Assembly (NCBI GenBank): GCA_030149245.1
Contig: JASBRX010000051.1
Span: 1-35,582, forward strand
Source: Sphingomonas bacterium
GTDB taxonomy: Bacteria > Pseudomonadota > Alphaproteobacteria > Sphingomonadales > Sphingomonadaceae
DNA length: 35,582 nucleotides
Direction: 5' to 3'
A program made the translations under genes and the position numbers. Below are positions 7,798 to 14,636 of the stretch, piece by piece. How positions within the stretch are numbered: the first letter of the stretch is position 1; each line of letters starts with the position of its first letter. Under the pieces are notes generated by a model, which was given only the letters and a program-made list of their open reading frames with translations, was not told the DNA's origin and did no database searches.

Positions 7798-9162
7798 TTA
7801 TGCTTCCAGCTGGCGCATCAGGTTGCGGACGGCGGTGTCGATTTCGCTGTCGGTGCCGCGCAGCTCCTCGATACGGCGGACGGCGTGGATCACGGTGGAG
7901 TGATCCCGATTGCCGAACTTGCGGCCGATCTCGGGCAGCGAGCGCGTGGTGAGGCGCTTGGCGAGGTACATCGCGATCTGGCGCGGGCGCGCGATCGCGA
8001 CGGCGCGGCGCTGCGACACAAGGTCGAGCTGCTTGACATCGAAATGCGACGATACCGCCTTCTGGATCTCGTCGATCGTGATGCGGCGCTGGCTGCCGCG
8101 CAGCGCTTCGCCCAGCACCGATTCGGCGAACGCGATCGTCACCGTCTCGTCGTTCAGCTGCGCATAGGCGACAAGGCGGTTGAGCGCGCCTTCGAGTTCG
8201 CGCACGCTGCTGCTGATCCGCGCGGCAAGCAGGTCGAGCACTTCGGCCGGAACCTGGGCTCCAGGCATGTCCTCAAGCTTGCGGCCGAGGATCGCGCGGC
8301 GCAGGCCGAGCTCGGCCGGCTTGATGTCGGCGGCGAGGCCAGCGCCCAGCCGCGACGCCAGCCGCGCCTCGATCCCCTCGAGCGCCAGCGGGCTGCGGTC
8401 GGCGGCGATCACCAGCCTTTTGCCCTCACGCATGAATTCGTCGACCGTGTGGAAGAATTCTTCCTGGGTCGATTCCTTGCCGGCGATGAACTGGAGATCG
8501 TCGATCATCAGCAGATCGACCCCGCGCAGCCGCGCCTTGAATGCGAACGTATCCTTCTCGCGCACCGCACGGACGAATTCGAACATGAAGCGCTCGGCGG
8601 GCATGTAGATCGCGGTCGCGTCCGGGCAGGCCTCGAGAAAGGCATGGCCGATCGCGTGCATCAGGTGCGTCTTGCCCTGGCCGGTCGAGCTGTGAAGATA
8701 GAGCGGGCTGAAGCGCGGCTTGCCTGGCTCGGCCAGCGCCCTCGCGGCGTTGAACGCGACACGGTTCGACGTGTCGACGACGAATCGCTCGAAGGTGAAG
8801 CGCGAATCGAAGCGCGGACGCTCGGCCGACGCCGCCGGGCTGGCCGCGACCGGCGCCGCCGCGGGGACGGCTGCCGCAGGCGACTCAGCCTCGGGCACGA
8901 GCTCCCGCGATTCGCGCGCGAGCGTTTCGATCGAGACGGTGCGCACATCGGGCAGCTGCGAACGGAACTCCATCAGCAGCCGTTCGGCGTAATGGCCCTT
9001 CACCCAGTTGGTCATGAAGGGCGAAGGCAAGCCGAGGCGCACGGTTTCGGGGTCGCTGCCCTCGATCAGAACGATGGGCTTCAGCCACTGGTCGAACAGC
9101 CGCTGGCCTGCAGAGAGCCGCAGGTTACCGCGCACGCGTGTCCAGGCCTTGGCTTGATCCAT
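7798..9162 (-). CDS. dnaA: Chromosomal replication initiator DnaA
   Basis: The AAA+ ATPase that opens the replication origin. From the ATG at 9162 it has 454 residues. Domain I is residues 1-80 (AWTRVRGNLRLSAGQRLFDQW), domain II an Ala/Pro-rich linker at about 90-115, the AAA+ domain has the Walker A loop SSTGQGKT (158-165) and Walker B LLMIDD (217-222), and the C-terminal DNA-binding domain ends with the DnaA signature NRDHSTVIHAVRRIE (418-432). The first Gly of the Walker A consensus is Ser here. The start is uncertain: AGAGG abuts the ATG at 9162, and a GTG four codons earlier is possible. The gene order with rpsT is usual for alphaproteobacteria. Confidence 0.95.
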   Translation of the reverse strand: MDQAKAWTRVRGNLRLSAGQRLFDQWLKPIVLIEGSDPETVRLGLPSPFMTNWVKGHYAERLLMEFRSQLPDVRTVSIETLARESRELVPEAESPAAAVPAAAPVAASPAASAERPRFDSRFTFERFVVDTSNRVAFNAARALAEPGKPRFSPLYLHSSTGQGKTHLMHAIGHAFLEACPDATAIYMPAERFMFEFVRAVREKDTFAFKARLRGVDLLMIDDLQFIAGKESTQEEFFHTVDEFMREGKRLVIAADRSPLALEGIEARLASRLGAGLAADIKPAELGLRRAILGRKLEDMPGAQVPAEVLDLLAARISSSVRELEGALNRLVAYAQLNDETVTIAFAESVLGEALRGSQRRITIDEIQKAVSSHFDVKQLDLVSQRRAVAIARPRQIAMYLAKRLTTRSLPEIGRKFGNRDHSTVIHAVRRIEELRGTDSEIDTAVRNLMRQLEA

Positions 9163-9343
9163 CCTCTTAGACACCCCTCTAAAATTACCGTGCGCGCGGG
9201 CAAAACTTTCCCGATGCGGAAAAGCCCCCTTCTCCGCACCTCGTTCCCAATCAGGCAAAAGCTACCCTCAGCCGGAATCGCATCCGCACTGATCCGAAGC
9301 CCTTCGCTGAATCCGCCTGCGAGAAACGCCGCGGCGGAAGGTC

Positions 9344-9373
9344 GTTTTAGGGATGGTTTTTCGAGTCGATCAA
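9344..9373 (-). promoter_or_regulatory. Candidate dnaA promoter
   Basis: On the minus strand TTGATC (9373-9368), an 18-nt spacer and TAAAAC (9349-9344). Transcription would start near 9337, leaving a leader of about 175 nt before dnaA. A GAGTC site lies within the spacer beside the -35 element and GAATC sites lie in the leader, so methylation state could affect it. Confidence 0.35.
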
Positions 9374-9434
9374 GGGGGCGGGGTGTAAAGATTCTGAAAT
9401 AAGTAGGCTTGACTCGTTCCCGGCCCGGAATTCC

Positions 9435-9464
9435 GCGATTCAAGGCGTAACCGCCTGAAATCGC
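9435..9464. repeat. Imperfect 13-bp dyad upstream of dnaA
   Basis: The arms at 9435-9447 and 9452-9464 match as inverted repeats in 11 of 13 positions around a 4-nt loop. They are flanked by the palindromes GGAATTCC (9427-9434) and GAATTC (9470-9475). There is no T-run, so it is not a terminator; a protein-binding site is plausible. Confidence 0.6.
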
Positions 9465-9561
9465 ATACAGAATTCCCAACGTTACAATGGCGTGACGACG
9501 CGACTCGCGCGAATCCGCGGGTTCCCCGATTCTCCGCGCGCCAAGTCCCTGAACAAGCAGC

Positions 9562-9593
9562 AAAAACCCCGCCGGATCGCGCCGGCGGGGTTT
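9562..9593 (-). terminator. Rho-independent terminator of rpsT
   Basis: A 12-bp perfect stem (arms 9564-9575 and 9582-9593, core CCCCGCCGG/CCGGCGGGG) with a 6-nt loop; on the minus strand it ends in a run of five T (9566-9562). It lies just after the rpsT stop at 9617 and separates rpsT from dnaA, so dnaA needs its own promoter. Confidence 0.9.
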
Positions 9594-9616
9594 CTAAACC
9601 ACTGAAATCGCGTGGG

Positions 9617-9880
9617 TCAGGCGAGCGCGGCGAGGCGCTTCGTCAGACGCGAGAATTTCCGGGCGGCGGTGTTCTTGTGCACGACACCCTTGGCCACGCC
9701 GCGCGCCAGTTCCGGCTGCATCGCCTTCAGCGCCGATTCGGCCGCCGACTTGTCGCCCGACTCGAGCGCGCTCTCCGCCTTCTTGACGAAGGTACGGATG
9801 CGGCTGACGCGCGCGCCGTTGACGTCGGCGCGGCGGGCGTTGCGGCGGATGCGCTTCTTGGCTTGCGGCGTGTTCGCCAT
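9617..9880 (-). CDS. rpsT: 30S ribosomal protein S20
   Basis: An 87-residue basic protein that binds 16S rRNA early in small-subunit assembly. It has the typical S20 start [17 protein letters not shown], a long helical body with [15 protein letters not shown], and the conserved [19 protein letters not shown] near the C-terminus. AGGAA is about 9 nt before the ATG. It has its own promoter (9950-9978) and terminator (9562-9593), so it is a monocistronic unit with a leader of roughly 60 nt, which could carry S20 autoregulation as known in other bacteria. Confidence 0.98.
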   Translation of the reverse strand: MANTPQAKKRIRRNARRADVNGARVSRIRTFVKKAESALESGDKSAAESALKAMQPELARGVAKGVVHKNTAARKFSRLTKRLAALA

Positions 9881-9949
9881 GTAATTTCGTTCCTGTTTTC
9901 GATGCGAAAAGAGGCGCGGAAATCACATCCCCACGCCGGGAAAGCGCGC

Positions 9950-9978
9950 CCCTTAGCGACGGTGCGCGATTCGGTCAA
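9950..9978 (-). promoter_or_regulatory. rpsT promoter
   Basis: On the minus strand TTGACC (9978-9973), a 17-nt spacer and TAAGGG (9955-9950). The -35 is near consensus and the spacing ideal. A GATTC (GANTC) site at 9968-9972 directly adjoins the -35 element. Transcription would begin near 9943. Confidence 0.65.
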
Positions 9979-9990
9979 CCTTTGGACGCA

Positions 9991-10806
9991 TCATCCCTTC
10001 TGGCATTTCGCGCAGAAAAAGGTCGATCGGCCACTGTCGACGCGCCGCTGGACGGGGGCACCGCACAGGCACGGTTCCCCCTCGCGCCCATAGACGCGCC
10101 ATTGCTTCGAGAAATAGCCCAGCTCGCCATCGGGGCGGGCATAGTCGCGCAAGCTCGATCCCCCCGCCTCGATCGCCGAAGCCAGCACCGCGCGAATCGC
10201 ATCGACCAGCTGCGCAAGCCGCGGCGTGGCGATCCTGCCCGCGGCGCGGGTCGGCGCGATCCCGCTCATGTGCAGCGCCTCGCAGACATAGATGTTGCCG
10301 AGACCCGCGACGATTCGCTGATCGAGCAGCAGCGCCTTGACCGGCGCGACCCGCCCGTCGAACGCCGCGGCGAGATGCGCGGCGGTGAAATCGGGCCCCA
10401 GCGGCTCCGGGCCCATCGCCGCGAAGGCGGGCCAGGCGTCGAGCGCATCGGTGGGCACAAGATCGATCGAGCCGAAGCGCCGCGGATCGTTGAGCGCGAG
10501 CGAGCGCCCTTCGTCGGTTTCGAGAATCAGATGGTCGTGCGTGAGCGTTTCCGACGGATCGACGCGCCAACGGCCCGACATGCCGAGATGGAAGATCATC
10601 GTGTCGCCGCGATCGGTGTCGATCAGGCCATATTTGGCGCGCCGTCCGAGCGCCGTGACGGTCGCACCGGTCAGCCGCTGCACCAGATCGACCGGCATTG
10701 CGCGGCGCAGATCGGGGCGGCGCAGCTGGACGCGCGCGATGCGCTGGCCGTGCAGTGCCGGGGTCAGGCCCCGGACGGTGGTTTCGACTTCGGGAAGCTC
10801 GGGCAT
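9991..10806 (-). CDS. mutM: Formamidopyrimidine-DNA glycosylase
   Basis: A 271-residue base-excision repair enzyme that removes 8-oxoguanine and formamidopyrimidines and cuts the abasic site. The mature N-terminus PELPEVET carries the catalytic Pro and Glu. GRRAKYGLI carries the conserved Lys, and GNIYVCEALHMSGI the helix-two-turn-helix. The C-terminal zinc finger has all four Cys: CLC at one end and CAKC at the other of the last 30 residues. The gene is divergent from ubiE with only 55 bp between start codons, and a promoter-like pair lies so close that the mRNA may have no leader. Confidence 0.97.
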   Translation of the reverse strand: MPELPEVETTVRGLTPALHGQRIARVQLRRPDLRRAMPVDLVQRLTGATVTALGRRAKYGLIDTDRGDTMIFHLGMSGRWRVDPSETLTHDHLILETDEGRSLALNDPRRFGSIDLVPTDALDAWPAFAAMGPEPLGPDFTAAHLAAAFDGRVAPVKALLLDQRIVAGLGNIYVCEALHMSGIAPTRAAGRIATPRLAQLVDAIRAVLASAIEAGGSSLRDYARPDGELGYFSKQWRVYGREGEPCLCGAPVQRRVDSGRSTFFCAKCQKG

Positions 10807-10812
10807 TTTGTC

Positions 10813-10841
10813 CAGCTAAGCGGGCTTTGCCGCGCCCACAA
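10813..10841 (-). promoter_or_regulatory. Candidate mutM promoter, leaderless
   Basis: On the minus strand TTGTGG (10841-10836), a 17-nt spacer, then TAGCTG (10818-10813), 6 nt before the ATG at 10806. The start of transcription would fall on or next to the A of the ATG. No Shine-Dalgarno sequence is present. Confidence 0.4.
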
Positions 10842-10854
10842 GGGCGGCTAAGGG
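10827..10854 (+). promoter_or_regulatory. Candidate promoter of the ubiE operon, leaderless
   Basis: TTGCCG (10827-10832), a 16-nt spacer, TAAGGG (10849-10854), then 7 nt to the ATG at 10862. It overlaps the mutM promoter on the other strand, so the two divergent promoters may compete for polymerase. Confidence 0.4.
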
Positions 10855-10861
10855 CTTGGCC

Positions 10862-11593
10862 ATGACCGACACCGTCTCCTTTGGCTATGAAGAGGTTGCC
10901 CCCGACGAAAAGACCCGTCGCGTCGGCGGCGTCTTTTCCAGCGTGGCCTCGCGCTATGATCTCATGAACGACGCGATGTCGGGCGGGCTGCACCGCGTGT
11001 GGAAAGACGTGTTCGTCCGCCGCGTGAAGCCGCGGGAGGGCGAGGCGATTCTCGACATGGCGGGCGGCACCGGCGACATCGCGTTCCGCATGGCCGAACA
11101 TGGCGCAGCGGTGACGGTCGCCGACATCAACCCCGACATGCTGGCGGTGGGCATCGAGCGCGCGGCCAAGCGCGGGATCGACGGGCTGGTGTGGAGCGAG
11201 GCGAATGCCGAAACGCTGCAATGGCCCGACCGCTTCTTCGACGCCTATACGATCGCCTTCGGGATCCGGAACGTCACCGACATTCCGGCGGCGCTGCGGG
11301 AGGCGCATCGCGTGCTGCGGCGCGGCGGGCGCTTCTTCGTGCTGGAGTTTTCGACCACCTTGTGGCCCGGATTCGCGGACGTCTACGACGCCTATTCGCA
11401 CCGGCTGGTTCCGAAGCTCGGCGAACTGCTCGCGGGCGACGCCGAGAGCTATCGCTATCTGGTCGAATCGATCCGGCGTTTCCCGGACATGCCGACGTTC
11501 GAGGCGATGATCAAAGACGCGGGTTTTGTGCAGACCCGGGTCGAACCGATGCTGGGCGGGCTGGTCGCGATTCATAGCGGCTGGAAGATTTGA
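10862..11593 (+). CDS. ubiE: Ubiquinone biosynthesis C-methyltransferase
   Basis: A 243-residue SAM-dependent methyltransferase that methylates the benzoquinol ring in ubiquinone synthesis (and demethylmenaquinol where menaquinone is made). The family signatures are intact: the N-terminal VFSSVASRYDLMNDAMSGG with the invariant Tyr-Asp-x-x-Asn, SAM-binding ILDMAGGTGDIAFRM near residues 63-77, and the second signature RNVTDIPAALREAHRVL. The ATG at 10862 is taken; a TTG two codons earlier is possible. It heads a nine-gene plus-strand string and overlaps ubiB by 4 nt (TTGA). Confidence 0.97.
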   Translation: MTDTVSFGYEEVAPDEKTRRVGGVFSSVASRYDLMNDAMSGGLHRVWKDVFVRRVKPREGEAILDMAGGTGDIAFRMAEHGAAVTVADINPDMLAVGIERAAKRGIDGLVWSEANAETLQWPDRFFDAYTIAFGIRNVTDIPAALREAHRVLRRGGRFFVLEFSTTLWPGFADVYDAYSHRLVPKLGELLAGDAESYRYLVESIRRFPDMPTFEAMIKDAGFVQTRVEPMLGGLVAIHSGWKI

Positions 11594-13122
11594 CCGCTCC
11601 CGTCGTCCATCTGTGGCGCCTCCTGAAATGGGGCCGTACGCTGGCGCGTCATGGCGCGCTGCGCGGGATCGAGCGTGACCGCAACACGCCGGCACCGGTC
11701 CGCCGCCTCGCGCGCATCGCCCGCTTCGGCGCGCGCGTGCCGGAAGTACCGGGCTATGCCGATGCGCTGCAGGCGATCGGCCCGGCGGCGATCAAGCTGG
11801 GCCAGACGCTCGCCACGCGGCCCGACCTGATCGGCGAAGCGGCGGCGCACGATCTGCTGCGCCTGCAGGACGCCCTGCCCCCGGTCCCCTTCTCCGTGAT
11901 CCGTACGGCGATGGAGAGCAGCTTCGGACGACCGATCGAGGAGCTGTTCCAGTCGGTCGAGGAAACGCCAATCGGCGCCGCGTCGATCGCGCAGGTGCAT
12001 CGCGCAATCACCACCGATGGTCGTCAGGTCGCAGTCAAGGTGCTGCGCCCGGGCATCGAGGCCGAGTTCGCCCGCGCCATCGACACCTATGAATGGGCGG
12101 CGGCACAGGTCGAGGGGATGGGCGGCGAGGCATCGCGCCTGCGCCCGCGCCTAGTCATCGAAACCTTCAAGCGCTGGACCGCGCGCGAGCTGGACCTGCG
12201 GCGCGAAGCGGCGTCGGCGTCGGAACTGGCCGAATCGATGGAGGCGGAGCCCGACTTCACCGTTCCCGCGATCGACTGGCAGCGCAGCACCGGCAAGGTG
12301 ATGACGCTGGAATGGATCAACGGCATCAAGCTGTCGGACCGCGACGGCCTGATCGCCGCCGGGTGTGACACCGAAAAGCTGGCGCATACGCTGGTCCGTG
12401 CGTTTCTGCGCCAGGCGATCTCCGAAGGCTTTTTCCACGCCGACATGCATCAGGGCAATTTGTTCGCCCTGCCCGGCGACCGCATCGCAGCGATCGATTT
12501 CGGGATCATGGGCCGAATCGACCGGCGCGCGCGGGTGTGGCTGGCGGAGATCCTCTACGGCCTGATCACCGGCAATTATCGCCGCGTCGCCGAAATCCAT
12601 TTCGAGGCGGGCTATGTCCCCGCGCATCACAATGTCGCCGAGTTCGCGACGGCGCTGCGGGCGGTGGGCGAGCCGATGCGCGGGCTGCCGGTCAAGGACA
12701 TGAGCGTCGGCATGATGCTCGACAGCCTGTTCAACATCACGCGCGATTTCGACATGCAGACCCAGCCGCATTTGCTGCTGCTGCAAAAGACGATGGTGAT
12801 GGTGGAGGGCGTCGCGACGCGGCTGCACCCCGACATCAATCTGTGGGACAGCGCCGCGCCGTTCGTGCGCGAATGGATCCGCACCGAACTGGGGCCGGAG
12901 GCGTTCATCGCCGACCGGATTTCGGAGGACCTCAAGACGCTCGCCCGGCTGCCCAAGCTGATCCGCAACATCGAACGCCATTTCCCCGATCCCGGCGGCG
13001 CGCCCCCCGCCCCGCCGCTGCGCGAGATTCAGGTGGTGCGGGTCGGCGGCGGGTGGCGGTATGGCGTGGTCGCACTGCTCGCGGCAGGCGCTGGCGTGGC
13101 GGCGACGTTGTTGCTTGGGTGA
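11590..13122 (+). CDS. ubiB: Ubiquinone biosynthesis regulatory protein UbiB
   Basis: A 510-residue atypical kinase/ATPase of the UbiB/ABC1/ADCK family needed for ubiquinone synthesis. The family-specific KxGQ motif (IKLGQTLATRPDLI), the Ala-rich nucleotide loop with GAASIAQVH, the Lys in VAVKVLRPG, ADMHQGNLF and IDFGIMGRID are present. A C-terminal hydrophobic segment (about residues 490-508, VVALLAAGAGVAATLLL) anchors it in the inner membrane. The start is a TTG whose last two bases are the first two of the ubiE stop; TTG starts of this kind appear also at xerD. The next gene begins on the last base of the ubiB stop. Confidence 0.96.
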   Translation: MTAPVVHLWRLLKWGRTLARHGALRGIERDRNTPAPVRRLARIARFGARVPEVPGYADALQAIGPAAIKLGQTLATRPDLIGEAAAHDLLRLQDALPPVPFSVIRTAMESSFGRPIEELFQSVEETPIGAASIAQVHRAITTDGRQVAVKVLRPGIEAEFARAIDTYEWAAAQVEGMGGEASRLRPRLVIETFKRWTARELDLRREAASASELAESMEAEPDFTVPAIDWQRSTGKVMTLEWINGIKLSDRDGLIAAGCDTEKLAHTLVRAFLRQAISEGFFHADMHQGNLFALPGDRIAAIDFGIMGRIDRRARVWLAEILYGLITGNYRRVAEIHFEAGYVPAHHNVAEFATALRAVGEPMRGLPVKDMSVGMMLDSLFNITRDFDMQTQPHLLLLQKTMVMVEGVATRLHPDINLWDSAAPFVREWIRTELGPEAFIADRISEDLKTLARLPKLIRNIERHFPDPGGAPPAPPLREIQVVRVGGGWRYGVVALLAAGAGVAATLLLG

Positions 13123-13523
13123 TGCGCGGCCTCGCACTCGTCGTAGTCGCTGCAGCGCTCCCAACGCCAGCGCTTGCATGCACGATCTTCTGGAAGCCAT
13201 TTTCCGAGACGATTGAGCGCCACCACCTCACCGTTCGCGCGATGCCGAGCATCGCCTATTCCCGCCATGAGAAGAATAGCGATGGCTATGTGACCATGGC
13301 CGGAACGCTGACGCTCACCGAGGTCCGCTGCATCCACCGGCCCAAGGGCTATGGTCCCTGCCCGGACACCATCACCGTCGCTTTCGCGCATCAGGAGGAC
13401 AGCTCCAGTTGTCCCCATCCGCTGCGCTCACCGCGTGAACGCCTGCGCTATTTCAGCCTGTATCAGCATGAAGGCGAATGGCAGGTCGGCCATGCCGCGC
13501 GCACCTTTCGGGGCCGCGAGTGA
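13122..13523 (+). CDS. Small secreted cysteine-containing protein, unknown function
   Basis: A 133-residue protein with no recognised family. A Sec signal peptide, MRGLALVVVAAALPTPALA, ends just before CTIFWKP; ALA is a good signal peptidase I site and the -3 residue is Ala, so a lipoprotein is less likely though not excluded. The mature part has four Cys in all, which could form two periplasmic disulfides, and many His. It overlaps the ubiB stop by one base and the next gene by four (GTGA), so it belongs to the ubi transcript. Position suggests only co-expression with ubiquinone genes, not a role. Confidence 0.8.
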   Translation: MRGLALVVVAAALPTPALACTIFWKPFSETIERHHLTVRAMPSIAYSRHEKNSDGYVTMAGTLTLTEVRCIHRPKGYGPCPDTITVAFAHQEDSSSCPHPLRSPRERLRYFSLYQHEGEWQVGHAARTFRGRE

Positions 13524-14626
13524 CGCGCGCACCGCTGTGGCTCTCCGCGCCCAGCCGCTTCGCCGCGCTGCCGGCGAACCGCGCTCGCTGGGTGCTGGTA
13601 GGGGTGGCGTTGCTGATCCTCGGCGCGTTGACCGTGCTGTTCGTGCCCCTGCCAGCGCCCGACGCGACGGGCGCGGGGGCGGATCGGCAGGGCGACATCG
13701 CACTGTATGAAGGCATTGTCGCGGCAGTGGCGCATGGCGAGAACTACTACCGCGCCGCCGCCGATGCCCTGCGTGCAGGCAGCTATCCGTTGCGACCGTT
13801 CCTTACCTTCCGGATGCCGGGGCTGGCCGTTGTGCAGGCGGCATTGCCCGCGCTGGCGGTGATTGCATTGCTCTATGCACTCGCCGGAGCGACCGCATGG
13901 TGCTGGTATCGCCGCATTGCCGAAGCCTTGCCGCGCTGGCCCGCGCGGGTCGTGGCACTGGTGCTGTTGGCCGCCGGCCTGCTCGCCTTCGTCCAGAGCG
14001 GGCTGGTCGCGTTTCACGAGATCTGGGCGGGGCTGCTCGTGGCGCTCAGCCTGGCGCTGCGCCGCCCCGGCCGCTGGGTCGAGGCGGCGGCGATCGCGGT
14101 GCTGGCGATGCTGATCCGCGAAACGGCCGCGCTCTATGTGGTCATCATGGCGATTCTGGCCTTCGCCGAGGGACATAGGCGCGAGGCGACGGGATGGGCG
14201 GCTGCGCTAGCACTGTTCGCAGTCGCGCTCGCCACGCATGCGGTCGCCGTGCATGGCGTGACCGGGCCGCTCGACGCGATGTCGCCGGGTTGGGCGGGGA
14301 TGAACGGGTTCGGGCTATTCGTGCGCGCGATGACGCTGGCGACGGGATTGCAACTGCTGCCCCCCGCGCTCGCCGCAATCCTGGTCGCGCTGGCGCTGTT
14401 CGGCTGGGCGAGCTGGCGCGACCCGCTCGCGCTGCGCGCGCTCGCCACCTTTTGCGGTTATGCGCTGGTGATCAGCCTGTTCGCGCGGCTCGATACCTTT
14501 TACTGGGGACTGATCATCGCCCCGGCCTTTCTGGTCGGCCTTGCCTTTGTGCCGGACGCCCTGCGCGACCTGTGGGTGCGGGCGCGCGACAAGCGGCGGG
14601 TGGTGGTGACGCAGGTTGCGCGCTAG
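13520..14626 (+). CDS. Multi-pass membrane protein of unknown function
   Basis: A 368-residue integral membrane protein starting at a GTG that overlaps the previous stop codon. There are roughly eight to nine hydrophobic segments, including WVLVGVALLILGALTVLFV near the start, VIALLYALAGATAWCWY, VVALVLLAAGLLAFV, ALALFAVALATHAVAV and LIIAPAFLVGLAF near the end. An early extracytoplasmic loop holds DRQGDIALYEGIVAAVAHG, somewhat like the first loop of PMT/GT-C-type membrane glycosyltransferases, but no firm catalytic Asp-Glu motif is evident. The C-terminus is basic (RARDKRRVVV). Function unassigned; GT-C-like is a weak guess. Confidence 0.82.
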   Translation: MTRAPLWLSAPSRFAALPANRARWVLVGVALLILGALTVLFVPLPAPDATGAGADRQGDIALYEGIVAAVAHGENYYRAAADALRAGSYPLRPFLTFRMPGLAVVQAALPALAVIALLYALAGATAWCWYRRIAEALPRWPARVVALVLLAAGLLAFVQSGLVAFHEIWAGLLVALSLALRRPGRWVEAAAIAVLAMLIRETAALYVVIMAILAFAEGHRREATGWAAALALFAVALATHAVAVHGVTGPLDAMSPGWAGMNGFGLFVRAMTLATGLQLLPPALAAILVALALFGWASWRDPLALRALATFCGYALVISLFARLDTFYWGLIIAPAFLVGLAFVPDALRDLWVRARDKRRVVVTQVAR

Positions 14627-14636
14627 GGAGTGGCGG

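Larger units (their letters stand above)
9163..9561. promoter_or_regulatory. dnaA upstream noncoding region with GANTC cluster
   Basis: About 400 bp with no credible gene. It contains nine GANTC sites, the target of the CcrM-type cell-cycle methylase of alphaproteobacteria, starting at 9275, 9309, 9363, 9390, 9411, 9437, 9502, 9511 and 9528. An imperfect dyad lies at 9435-9464 and a candidate dnaA promoter at 9344-9373. I looked for DnaA boxes close to TTATCCACA and found none, so I do not call an origin here. Confidence 0.7.

Noticed and set aside
7387..9402. A 671-codon plus-strand frame over dnaA
   Set aside because: Antisense shadow of dnaA; low-complexity Arg-rich sequence and no ribosome binding site.
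9163..9561. A replication origin in the rpsT-dnaA gap
   Set aside because: No DnaA box close to TTATCCACA and no strongly AT-rich unwinding tract are seen; the GANTC cluster alone does not show an origin.
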